Shown one piece after another: positions 51,984-60,004 of a stretch of 64,000 nt of DNA. The stretch lies in the NCBI RefSeq assembly GCF_001277345.1, contig NZ_LIUT01000001.1, forward strand, positions 800,491 to 864,490, written 5' to 3'. The notes beneath the pieces are model-generated. The model searched no databases and had not been told where the DNA came from. It was given only the letters and a program-made list of their open reading frames with translations. The translations under genes and the position numbers were made by a program. This DNA is from Paenibacillus solani. Lineage in GTDB: Bacteria > Bacillota > Bacilli > Paenibacillales > Paenibacillaceae. Each line of letters begins with the position of its first letter. Position 1 is the first letter of the stretch.

Positions 51984-52027
51984 AAGAACCTTTGACTGCA
52001 TCAAGCAGCCAAGGGTTCTTTTTTTAT
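51984..52027 (+). terminator. Terminator between comEB and comEC
   Basis: AAGAACCTTTG and CAAGGGTTCTT form an 11-bp stem with one G-U pair, followed by TTTTTTT. comEC would need read-through or its own promoter in 52,030-52,166; none was clear. Confidence 0.82.
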
Positions 52028-52166
52028 ATAGAACCATCGACTTCGGAGGCTCGATATCCAATCTTCTGAGGGGAAACATCCGCTATATGCGGATTAGTTT
52101 GTTGAAAAAGGACGTCGATAAACGTTCTTTTTCTGATATTTTTTTAGGAAGGGATACGTTCAAAAC

Positions 52167-54905
52167 ATGAAACGAAGACCATTGCTTGCATTTGCCGTAA
52201 TATGGGTTATCGGCAGCAGTGCTGCATGTCTGTATGATGGATGGAGGCTGTACTTGACAGTAGCCGGGCTGATTCTTTTGCTGCTTGTGGTATGTCAATG
52301 GGTGCGTGCAGGGCACCTGTACACATGTTGCATGCTGTTCTCTTTGGTTGTGTCAGGCATTTACTGGGAATGGTATGACACAGCAAATGTAAGTGATTTC
52401 GAGTCTGTGCTCACTGAAGATGAAACGGTAGATCGTATTCCTGTTATTGCAGATGGGATCATATCATCACCTGTCGAGGTGGATGGTGACCGGGCGGATT
52501 TTAAGGTTAACTTGCAGCAAGCTGAGCTTATCCTGTCGAAGCCTTCCGCGGAAGCAATGTCCCCAGCGAACTCGGATGATAACACAATGCTAAAGACTGA
52601 TGACATCGTTATGGTTCAAGTAAAGCTTCTGGACCAAGTAGAGCTGGAGTCAGCTAGGCAATGGCAGCGCGGTGATCGGGTTCAATTGAGCGGAGAATTG
52701 CAAAAACCGGGAGAGGCGCGGAACTTTGGCGGCTTTGATTATCTTCAGTACTTACGCACTCAGAAGATTCATTGGATGCTAAAGGTGAAAGGCGCAGACC
52801 AAGCGAAAGTCACCTCCCCTGATAAGTGGAGAACAGGTCATATTCTAAGGTGGAATGATGCTGTTCGCGAAAGGCTTGGGGATAAGTTAAAACAATTGTA
52901 CGGCGGCATTCATGCAGGCTTTATGAAAGGGCTGGTCATTGGCAATCAGGACGATCTGGATCCCGATACTTTTATGGAGTTCTCGCGATTGGGATTGACT
53001 CATATTCTTGCGATATCAGGCATGCATGTCGCTGTGGTTGTCGGATGTCTTATCTTTGTTTGCAATTCACTTCGGATGACAAGAGAAACCTCGCTGACTG
53101 TAGTTATATGGCTAATACCCGTCTATGTCCTTCTTACGGGGGCGAGCCCTTCCATTGTCCGTGCGGGCATGATGGGGGTCATCGGCTTGTATGCAGCCAA
53201 ACGACGAATGTTAAAGGACGGTCTGCATATTCTCAGTGTGGCTGCGCTGGTTATGCTGCTGTGGAATCCATATTTTCTCCTAAATGTCAGCTTCCAGCTG
53301 TCGTTCATCGTCACTGCGGGGATCATGATATTCGTTCCGAAGCTGATGTCTCTCTTGACATTCCTGCCCCGCTGGCTTGCGGGGTCGGTTGGAATAACCG
53401 TGGTTGCACAGCTGATTTCTTTTCCGCTCACAATTTATTACTTCAACCAAGTGTCATTGATCTCCGTATTCGCTAATTTGCTCCTAGTTCCGGTCATAAG
53501 CATGGTGGTGCTTCCAATGGGTATGGTGTCACTGCTGCTTAGCTGGGTATGGATGCGCGGAGCGGGCTGGATAGCTGCTGTAACAGAATGGATTAATGAG
53601 ATAAATTTTCGGATTGTAGACTTTATGAGTAGTTCATCTGCTTTCATGACTTTGTGGCCCTCCCCCTCGCTGGCTTGGATCTTATGTTATTACTTCGTCT
53701 TGTATTTCCTGCTTACCTTTTTGAAAAAGAGGTCAGATGTGCGTGAAGAGCAGCAGCGTGGTTCCGATGATGATACGGTTCCTCTGGAGGAACGTCTATC
53801 GAGAGGCATTCGAGCAAATACGCCAGATCCATCGGGTATGCTGCCGCTCGCGGACCAATTGGCCAGTGCATTACGATGGAGAGGTTTCCTGCGCGCAAGT
53901 GATTATGTCGAGCAATATGCATCAAGAACTGCGATCATTCTGCTATCAGGAACTATGGTTATTTTGCTGATTAATGGTTATCAATCGCCTGAACCCGGGC
54001 GTGGAACGGGGCTCGTACAATTTTTGGATGTGGGACAAGGAGATTCGATTCTGGTGACCACACCGGAAGGCAAGCATATTCTCGTCGATGGTGGTGGGAC
54101 GGTGAATTTTCGTAAAGAAAAGGATGCATGGAAGGAACGAAAAGCTCCTTTTGAGGTGGGAGCCAAAGTGGTGGTTCCTTTGCTAAAGAAGCGAGGCGTC
54201 CACCAGATCGATTATATGCTTATAACTCATGGTGACCAGGATCATATAGGTGGGCTCTTGGCAGTTCTGGAAGAGATCCCTGTGAAGGCCGTCGTGTTCA
54301 ATGGTACCTTGGCTCAATCTGCTTCTTTTCAACAGCTGATGCTTAGTGCCATTAAGCAGAAAATTCCGATTTATCAGGCTGGAGCAGACCGTGGGATTTG
54401 GGAGCTTGGCAAGGACACGACCATACAGTTCTTATCGCCCGTTTTCCCTGATAAGGGAGAGTCCGCAGAGGCTTTACCGTTCATGAAGGATCAGAATCAT
54501 GTGTCATTAGTGTTTATTCTTGAAATGAACGGCATCCGTTTTCTGTTTACAGGAGATACGGACCAAGCTGCCGAACAGAAAATATTATTGCATCTAGAAG
54601 AGCAGTCTGTTAGCGGCGCCGGTTCATCACGAGACACTGCCGGTGGTGATGAGAACTGGATTGATGTCATGAAAGTGGCCCACCACGGAAGCAAAACATC
54701 TACCTCGGCTATATGGCTGGACGCTTGGAAGCCGAAATCTGCGGTTATTTCAGCCGGTGTCAACAATATGTACGGTCACCCTCATCCGGATGTCGTCGAC
54801 CGTTTGGAGCAATCTCCCTCTCTTATCTACCAAACCAATCTGCATGGTGAGATTCAGATGAGGGTCAAGAATGGAAATATTGAGACAAGGACGAAGCTGC
54901 CATAA
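52167..54905 (+). CDS. comEC: ComEC/Rec2 DNA-translocation channel
   Basis: 912 residues. Two N-terminal helices and a DUF4131 beta domain (about 70-230), the Competence membrane domain (about 270-520, with GLVIGNQDDL and LTHILAISGMHVAVV), and a C-terminal metallo-beta-lactamase domain (about 615-905) with VDGG, THGDQDHIGG and VAHHGSKTS. It forms the inner-membrane pore for single-stranded DNA uptake, and the hydrolase-like domain may degrade the other strand. The central loop (about 525-600) is polar and variable. The ribosome site AGGAAGGG is rather far from the ATG. Confidence 0.95.
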   Translation: MKRRPLLAFAVIWVIGSSAACLYDGWRLYLTVAGLILLLLVVCQWVRAGHLYTCCMLFSLVVSGIYWEWYDTANVSDFESVLTEDETVDRIPVIADGIISSPVEVDGDRADFKVNLQQAELILSKPSAEAMSPANSDDNTMLKTDDIVMVQVKLLDQVELESARQWQRGDRVQLSGELQKPGEARNFGGFDYLQYLRTQKIHWMLKVKGADQAKVTSPDKWRTGHILRWNDAVRERLGDKLKQLYGGIHAGFMKGLVIGNQDDLDPDTFMEFSRLGLTHILAISGMHVAVVVGCLIFVCNSLRMTRETSLTVVIWLIPVYVLLTGASPSIVRAGMMGVIGLYAAKRRMLKDGLHILSVAALVMLLWNPYFLLNVSFQLSFIVTAGIMIFVPKLMSLLTFLPRWLAGSVGITVVAQLISFPLTIYYFNQVSLISVFANLLLVPVISMVVLPMGMVSLLLSWVWMRGAGWIAAVTEWINEINFRIVDFMSSSSAFMTLWPSPSLAWILCYYFVLYFLLTFLKKRSDVREEQQRGSDDDTVPLEERLSRGIRANTPDPSGMLPLADQLASALRWRGFLRASDYVEQYASRTAIILLSGTMVILLINGYQSPEPGRGTGLVQFLDVGQGDSILVTTPEGKHILVDGGGTVNFRKEKDAWKERKAPFEVGAKVVVPLLKKRGVHQIDYMLITHGDQDHIGGLLAVLEEIPVKAVVFNGTLAQSASFQQLMLSAIKQKIPIYQAGADRGIWELGKDTTIQFLSPVFPDKGESAEALPFMKDQNHVSLVFILEMNGIRFLFTGDTDQAAEQKILLHLEEQSVSGAGSSRDTAGGDENWIDVMKVAHHGSKTSTSAIWLDAWKPKSAVISAGVNNMYGHPHPDVVDRLEQSPSLIYQTNLHGEIQMRVKNGNIETRTKLP

Positions 54906-55030
54906 TGCTGCCTTTCTGTCCTTTCCACCTATAATCGTAGTATGATCCCTATAGGGAAACGTAGAGATGACTACGATCTTTATATTTGGTATAGTTAGAT
55001 GAAGTTTCCTAAAAATAATAGGTTACATAC

Positions 55031-55057
55031 TGCAACATTTTTTTAATTCTATCCGTC
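55031..55057 (+). promoter_or_regulatory. ECF-type (autoregulatory) promoter
   Basis: TGCAAC (55031-55036) and CGTC (55054-55057) with 17 nt between match the TGAAAC-N16/17-CGTC pattern of SigX/SigW-like sigma factors. It is 31 nt before the sigma gene it would control; a T-run follows the -35, as is common for such promoters. Confidence 0.65.
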
Positions 55058-55087
55058 TGTATGTATGCAGGGAGAGGGGGATCCACT

Positions 55088-55636
55088 GTGGTGGAGCAGG
55101 GACTCATAAGAGCCGCTCAATCGGGCGATCGCGACGCTCTAATCACCCTATTGCGAGAAATTGAGCAACATGTTTACAGGACTGCTTATTATATTCTGAA
55201 AAATGAACAGGATGCCATGGATGCGGCACAGGAAGCACTTATACGAATATATACGAAGATCAACTCCTACGAGGAGAAAGCCCAGTTCAAGACATGGGTC
55301 CAGCGAATTGTCACTAACATATGCATTGATAAATTTCGCCGAACCAAGCCGACGGTTTCCATCGATGAACATGATCTGGTATTTCGGGATAAGCTCGACG
55401 TTGAACGGGAAGTGATGTCGGGGTACTTGGCTGAGGATATCAAAGAGGCCATTAATCTGCTGCCGGATCACCATCGGACCGTCATTGTCTTAAGGTATTT
55501 GCAGGACCTATCCTACAACGAAATTGCTGATTGCCTGAATCTTCCGCTTAATACAGTGAAATCATATCTGTTTAGAGCCAGGCAGCAGCTGCAGAACATG
55601 CTCCAAGAGCATCAGAAAGGTGGTGTATCAGGATGA
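55088..55636 (+). CDS. ECF RNA polymerase sigma factor, SigW-like
   Basis: 182 residues. Region 2 has YYILKNEQDAMDAAQEALIRIY and FKTWVQRIVTNICIDKFRR; region 4 has LPDHHRTVIVLRYLQDLSYNEIA followed by NTVKSYLFRARQQL. The GTG at 55088 was chosen because GGGAGAGGGGG at 55070-55080 would lie inside the gene if the ATG at 55061 were used. It overlaps the anti-sigma gene by 4 nt. It probably answers cell-envelope stress. Confidence 0.93.
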   Translation: MVEQGLIRAAQSGDRDALITLLREIEQHVYRTAYYILKNEQDAMDAAQEALIRIYTKINSYEEKAQFKTWVQRIVTNICIDKFRRTKPTVSIDEHDLVFRDKLDVEREVMSGYLAEDIKEAINLLPDHHRTVIVLRYLQDLSYNEIADCLNLPLNTVKSYLFRARQQLQNMLQEHQKGGVSG

Positions 55637-56931
55637 ATTGCCAAGAGGTGGTGGAACGGATGCATCGGTATTTGGACCGAGACCTCACACCCGAGGAGAC
55701 GGCCGAGATGTATCAGCATATTGCTGTGTGTCCCGAGTGTGCAGAGACCTTTACCATATTAAAATCATTGAACAGAGAGCTTGAGGAACTACCAGCCGTA
55801 ACTCCGCCTGTCAGTCTAGTTGACGCTATTATCCCTAGACTTGATGCTATTGACCGTGATCGCCAGAACCTTGACGTGCCTCCAGCCGTGAAAATCGAAG
55901 AGCCAGCGGAGATGATGCCGGAAATTCGGCGGCCGCGCCGTAAGGGCAGCTGGTGGAGTACCGTTGGCGGGAGAACTGCAATCGGGGCTGCAGCTGCTAT
56001 GATGATACTCGGCGCAGCTATACTTACTCATGAACCCAAAATGATGTCCGACGCTGAAGTTCCTTATGAAGCGGCAAGTACAACGAGCGCGGGAACGACG
56101 GAGAATGGAGCTGGGATCGAATACCAGGATCAGCAGGATAAGGAACAATTGTTTATGGACGGCGGTACGGAAACAAGGGGCATGGAAAACGAGGGGGACG
56201 CTCCCTCTGTAAGTCCACGAAACTCGCCTCCAGATTCGTCAACTGAATCTAATCCCGATTCCGTTACAAATAAACCGGAGGAAGCAGCTCAGCCAGCCGA
56301 GTCATCGACTCCGACTGAGACTGGGGACCAGAAGAAAGATGTTGTGTCCGACCCTCCCGTTGAGAAAAGTGATAAGGCTGATAAGGCACAATCTAGAAGT
56401 TCGGATAAACCTGTAGCAAATGAAACAGAAGCGCAGAATAGGGCTACAAACCAACAAGCTCCCAAGGTCGGCGAACCACAACAGAACGAAGATAGCATGA
56501 GTATTCAGAAGGCACCTACTGAATCCATGGATACCAGGTCAGATAAGTTGCCGCCGATCAGCACGGATTCAGGCGATCCCGCTGTGGAAAGCCATGAATC
56601 CTCCGACCAGTTATCTGCAACGCATTATGGGCTCGTGAATGTACCGGAGCAGTGGTCCTCACCGGACGGTCTGTATACAGCTTCGGTTGAGGTTGATCAG
56701 TTGGTCATCTATCATCTACCTTCCGGAGATGATACTTCACCTGAAGCGGTTGAGACGGTTGCAAAGATTCCACTCAAGGGCAGCTTCATTTCCGGTCAAT
56801 GGTCAGATGACGGCTTAACGTTTAAGTATAAGCTGCAGAATAATGGTGAATTAGTTGAGAATGTCTATTCCTTAGAGAAAGAACAGGCTCCAGCTTCAAC
56901 ATCGGATAATCAATCAAAGACTCAGAAATAG
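55633..56931 (+). CDS. Membrane anti-sigma factor with zinc-finger (zf-HC2)
   Basis: 432 residues. The N-terminal anti-sigma zinc domain (1-50) has MNCQEVV and the HxxxCxxC motif HIAVCPEC. One transmembrane helix lies at about 112-135 (GGRTAIGAAAAMMILGAAI). A long low-complexity extracytoplasmic region follows (about 150-335, rich in Ser, Thr, Pro, Glu, Asp and Gln), then a C-terminal beta-like domain (about 337-415, VPEQWSSPDGLYTASVEVDQLVIY). It would hold the sigma factor at the membrane until regulated proteolysis. It is longer than typical RsiW-type proteins (about 210 aa). Confidence 0.88.
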   Translation: MNCQEVVERMHRYLDRDLTPEETAEMYQHIAVCPECAETFTILKSLNRELEELPAVTPPVSLVDAIIPRLDAIDRDRQNLDVPPAVKIEEPAEMMPEIRRPRRKGSWWSTVGGRTAIGAAAAMMILGAAILTHEPKMMSDAEVPYEAASTTSAGTTENGAGIEYQDQQDKEQLFMDGGTETRGMENEGDAPSVSPRNSPPDSSTESNPDSVTNKPEEAAQPAESSTPTETGDQKKDVVSDPPVEKSDKADKAQSRSSDKPVANETEAQNRATNQQAPKVGEPQQNEDSMSIQKAPTESMDTRSDKLPPISTDSGDPAVESHESSDQLSATHYGLVNVPEQWSSPDGLYTASVEVDQLVIYHLPSGDDTSPEAVETVAKIPLKGSFISGQWSDDGLTFKYKLQNNGELVENVYSLEKEQAPASTSDNQSKTQK

Positions 56932-57085
56932 ATAAAGAGATAAACAAAATCGGCGCACACATGCCGGGAGATATGAATATCCTATATAGATTGAAGAGAG
57001 TGTTATACCAACTACCGTCGTATGACCGTCGGCAAGGTGTTTCTAGAGCATGCTCGCCGGCGTTTATATAGATGTGTTGGGACGA

Positions 57086-57126
57086 AGGGACCTTGCTGCT
57101 GAATATTAGCCGAGGTCTCTTTGTTT
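57086..57126 (+). terminator. Probable terminator after the anti-sigma gene
   Basis: GGGACCTTGCT and AGCCGAGGTCTC can pair around GCTGAATATT with small mismatches, followed by TTTGTTTT. The rest of the 294-nt gap holds only the palindrome at 57137-57152. Confidence 0.45.
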
Positions 57127-57136
57127 TCCGCGCAAG

Positions 57137-57152
57137 TTAAGTCCTGACTTAA
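57137..57152. promoter_or_regulatory. Palindrome TTAAGTC-CT-GACTTAA upstream of holA
   Basis: A perfect 7-bp inverted repeat with a 2-nt centre, 74 nt before holA and about 40 nt before a possible -10 (TATAGT, 57194-57199). It has the form of a dimer-binding operator. Confidence 0.35.
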
Positions 57153-57225
57153 TTGTGTGTGTTTAGCTATCGCTTTTGGATATTCTTTTTTGGTATAGTG
57201 TACAGAGTAGGAAGGGGGGACGCCG

Positions 57226-58245
57226 ATGGATGCCAAAGCGGCAGCCAAAGCGGTCAGACAAGGAGATGTATCTCCCGTTTATTTGCTGTACGGCAGCGAG
57301 AAATTTCAAATGAAGGAATTTGCCGAGCTTCTGGAGGCTCAGCTGATCCCAAAGGAAGATCGTGATTTTGCCATTGTTCATATGGATTTAGGGGAAGTGC
57401 CGATCCAAGCTGTTGTTGAAGAAGCGGAGACGGTTCCTTTTATGGTTCAAAAGAAACTGATATTTGTTCGGGATTCATCTTTTTTTACAGCTGCAAAGGA
57501 TAACGGGAAAGTGGATCATCGTCCGGAGGTTTTACTGGATTATGTGACCAATCCTGCTGACTATAGCGTAATTGTCTTTCAGGTTGGGCAAGAAAAGCTG
57601 GATGAGCGTAAAAAGGTAGTCAAGGCGGTCAAAAAATCTGGGGTTGCACTGTCCTTCATGCCACTCGGTGGGGAGGATTTGCTTCGTTGGGTGGACAAGC
57701 AAGTGAAGAAAGACGACTGTACGCTGCGTGAAGGTGCGGCAGAGGCAATTGTTCGAAATGCAGGAACTAGTCTTCAAGCATTATCTGGAGAAATTGAAAA
57801 GCTATGTCTGTATGCAGGTGCTGGCGGAACCATTGATGCCGCAACCGTCGATATGCTGGTGGCCCGCAGCACGGAACAGAATGTATTTGCCTTAGTAGAT
57901 GATATTGCAAATCTTCGATTGGACAAGGCACTCGGGATCTACTATGAATTGCTGAAACAGCGGGAGGAACCGATTAAAATTGCCGCGCTGATCACAAGAC
58001 AATTCCGGATCATTCTTCAGGTGAAGACCTTGTCTACCCAGAGCTATTCACAGCAGCAGATTGCTTCACAAATCGGGCTGCATCCGTATGCTGTAAAAAT
58101 TGCGGGTGAACAAGCCCGGAAATTTGAGACAGCCCGTCTCGAGGGTATACTGAATCACTTGGCTAATCTGGATTATCAGATGAAGACGGGGGCCATTGAC
58201 AAGGTACTCGGAATTGAAATGTTTCTGTTGCGACTCGGTGCTTAA
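57226..58245 (+). CDS. holA: DNA polymerase III subunit delta
   Basis: 339 residues. The N terminus has VSPVYLLYGSEKFQMKEFAELL (AAA+-like domain I), a middle lid and the C-terminal helical collar domain (about 210-335, with NVFALVDDIANLRLDKALGIYYELL). It opens the beta clamp within the clamp loader. Its position before rpsT is conserved in Bacillales. GGAAGGGGGG precedes the ATG. Confidence 0.95.
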   Translation: MDAKAAAKAVRQGDVSPVYLLYGSEKFQMKEFAELLEAQLIPKEDRDFAIVHMDLGEVPIQAVVEEAETVPFMVQKKLIFVRDSSFFTAAKDNGKVDHRPEVLLDYVTNPADYSVIVFQVGQEKLDERKKVVKAVKKSGVALSFMPLGGEDLLRWVDKQVKKDDCTLREGAAEAIVRNAGTSLQALSGEIEKLCLYAGAGGTIDAATVDMLVARSTEQNVFALVDDIANLRLDKALGIYYELLKQREEPIKIAALITRQFRIILQVKTLSTQSYSQQQIASQIGLHPYAVKIAGEQARKFETARLEGILNHLANLDYQMKTGAIDKVLGIEMFLLRLGA

Positions 58246-58276
58246 TCTCCCGCTCGCAATAATATTTGTAGCTACC

Positions 58277-58322
58277 AGAACAAGAGTGTACACGTATATA
58301 TCGTACACTCTTGTTCTTTATC
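58277..58322 (+). terminator. Terminator of holA (15-bp perfect stem)
   Basis: AGAACAAGAGTGTAC (58277-58291) and GTACACTCTTGTTCT (58303-58317) pair perfectly around an 11-nt loop, followed by TTATCAT. It lies 32 nt after the stop. Confidence 0.75.
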
Positions 58323-58358
58323 ATAAAAAGCCCTGAGCAGTGTGAACTGTTCAGGGCT
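58321..58358 (-). terminator. Terminator of rpsT, possibly bidirectional
   Basis: GCCCTGAGCAGT and ACTGTTCAGGGC pair with one mismatch around GTGA, with A's and T's at both ends (AAAAA/TTTTTT). It lies just beyond the rpsT stop on the minus strand. Confidence 0.85.
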
Positions 58359-58387
58359 TTTTTCATGTCGTATTCAACAAACGTTAC

Positions 58388-58669
58388 TTACGCTTGGGAC
58401 GTAAGAGCGTTCAGTCTTTTCGCCAGACGGGATTTCTTGCGGGCAGCTGCATTTTTATGGATCAGGCCCTTCGTAACGGCTTTATCAAGCTTCTTGGAAG
58501 CAGCTTGGAAAGCAACTTTAGCAGCTTCGATTTCTGTACCGTTCAGTGCTACGTCAGCAGTTTTAACAGCTGTGCGAAGCGCGGATTTCTGAGAAATGTT
58601 AAGCGCGTGGCGTTTGTCACTTGTCTTTACACGTTTAATCGCGGATTTGATGTTTGGCATTACATTCAC
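58388..58669 (-). CDS. rpsT: 30S ribosomal protein S20
   Basis: 93 residues, highly basic and helical. It starts [18 protein letters not shown] (MNVMPNIK with three extra residues if the upstream ATG is used) and ends [15 protein letters not shown]. It binds 16S rRNA early in small-subunit assembly. It is transcribed opposite to holA and gpr, as in B. subtilis. AGGAGG lies before the start, so translation may begin at the ATG for MPNIK (58660). Confidence 0.96.
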   Translation of the reverse strand: MNVMPNIKSAIKRVKTSDKRHALNISQKSALRTAVKTADVALNGTEIEAAKVAFQAASKKLDKAVTKGLIHKNAAARKKSRLAKRLNALTSQA

Positions 58670-58716
58670 CTCCTGTAAGGCATTTCAATAGAGCGAAATG
58701 GTTCACAACTTAAAAT

Positions 58717-58745
58717 ATTTTAGCATGGGGGTGGACAAAAAGCAA
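58717..58745 (-). promoter_or_regulatory. Sigma-A promoter of rpsT
   Basis: On the minus strand TTGCTT (58740-58745) and TAAAAT (58717-58722) are 17 nt apart, with a TGC extension before the -10. It lies about 50 nt before rpsT. Confidence 0.7.
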
Positions 58746-58762
58746 TACTCATTGAGGACTTC

Positions 58763-58793
58763 TGCATAATCTCCTCCTTACTCTCGCACACTA
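58763..58793 (+). promoter_or_regulatory. Sigma-G/sigma-F type promoter of gpr
   Basis: TGCATA (58763-58768) and CACACTA (58787-58793) with 18 nt between match the forespore consensus GMATA-N18-CATNMTA in all but one -10 base. It lies 30 nt before the gpr ATG. B. subtilis gpr is a forespore gene. Confidence 0.65.
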
Positions 58794-58823
58794 TTATTAA
58801 TAAGAGGAGGAGTGTGAATTTAG

Positions 58824-59825
58824 ATGGATCTGGATTTGCAAAAATATTCAGTCCGAACGGACTTGGCCGTGGAATCAAGAGAGCTGGCAGGGGGCAACAG
58901 CAATGCACCGATACCGGGAGTTATGGAGGATGTGGTGCAGGAAGACGGAATCAAGATTACAAGACTGGATGTTGAAAACGACGAGGCCTCAAAATCAATC
59001 GGAAGAGTTAAGGGTCATTACGTGACATTGGAGGTGCCTGATCTTCGCAAAGGAGATACCGGGCTTCAGGAACAAGTATCCGTTGTCTTCGCTCGGGAAT
59101 TCGAGGCGTTCATGTCACGGATCGGAATCGGACCGAAGGCAAGCGTTCTAATCGTCGGTCTCGGCAATTGGAATGTGACGCCGGATTCGCTTGGTCCCCT
59201 CGTGGTGGAGAACGTGATGGTGACCAGGCAGTTCTTCGAATTGATGCCGGATCGTGTGGCTCCGGGCTATCGTCAAGTCAGCGCTATAGCACCTGGCGTA
59301 CTTGGCCTGACAGGAATTGAGTCAAGTGAAACCGTCCAAGGCATTGTGGAGCAGACTCGTCCGGACCTGATCATCGCGATCGATGCACTGGCTTCGCGCT
59401 CTTTAGAGCGAGTGAATACGACGATTCAGATTGCCGATATCGGAATTCATCCCGGCTCCGGTGTAGGCAATAAGCGTAAGGGACTGACTCAGGAGGTTCT
59501 CGGCGTCCCTTGTATTGCGATCGGAGTTCCAACGGTCTGCTATGCCTCTACTATCGTGAATAACGCCATAGAGCTGATGAAATCCCACTTTGGCAAAGAT
59601 GCACCTGAAACCGGCAAGATTATGGGTATGCTGCACGATATACCCGAGGGTGAGCGTCTGGCACTGGTAAAGGAAGTTCTTGAGCCTCTGGGTCATGATC
59701 TCATTGTTACCCCCAAAGAGATTGACGAATTCATAGAGGACATTGCCAACATTGTAGCAAGTGGTCTTAACGCAGCGCTGCATGAAGCAGTGGATCCTGG
59801 CAATGTTGGGGCGTACACACACTGA
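58824..59825 (+). CDS. gpr: Germination protease (GPR)
   Basis: 333 residues. The N-terminal pro-region has YSVRTDLAVESREL, which resembles the autoprocessing site (after about residue 15-16). Family segments include VLIVGLGNWNVTPDSLGP, SAIAPGVLGLTGIES and IAIDALASRSLERVNTTIQI with DIGIHPGSGVGNKRKG. It is the zinc-independent endoprotease that begins digestion of small acid-soluble spore proteins in germination. Followed by a terminator and spoIIP. Confidence 0.96.
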   Translation: MDLDLQKYSVRTDLAVESRELAGGNSNAPIPGVMEDVVQEDGIKITRLDVENDEASKSIGRVKGHYVTLEVPDLRKGDTGLQEQVSVVFAREFEAFMSRIGIGPKASVLIVGLGNWNVTPDSLGPLVVENVMVTRQFFELMPDRVAPGYRQVSAIAPGVLGLTGIESSETVQGIVEQTRPDLIIAIDALASRSLERVNTTIQIADIGIHPGSGVGNKRKGLTQEVLGVPCIAIGVPTVCYASTIVNNAIELMKSHFGKDAPETGKIMGMLHDIPEGERLALVKEVLEPLGHDLIVTPKEIDEFIEDIANIVASGLNAALHEAVDPGNVGAYTH

Positions 59826-59845
59826 ACGAACATCAATATTAAAAC

Positions 59846-59880
59846 CGGCTCCGAATCTATCGGAGCCTTTATATTTTTTA
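59846..59880 (+). terminator. Terminator after gpr
   Basis: GGCTCCGA (59846-59853) and TCGGAGCC (59859-59866) pair perfectly around 5 nt, then TTTATATTTTTT. It separates gpr from spoIIP. Confidence 0.82.
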
Positions 59881-59943
59881 AGGATCTAGTTCTATTGATT
59901 CTCTCCGGTTCATAGATTCGAAGTATAAGAGATTACAGAGTCG

Positions 59944-59982
59944 CGGGAGCGAAAGCGGCAGTAGCGAGAGCCGCAGCTCCCG
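59944..59982 (+). repeat. Bipartite hairpin just before the spoIIP ribosome site
   Basis: CGGGAGC (59944-59950) pairs with GCTCCCG (59976-59982); inside it GCGGC (59955-59959) pairs with GCCGC (59970-59974). It ends a few bases before GAGGAGG, so it could influence translation of spoIIP or simply be a dispersed repeat. Confidence 0.55.
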
Positions 59983-60004
59983 GCGAACCGAGGAGGACAT
60001 CAAT

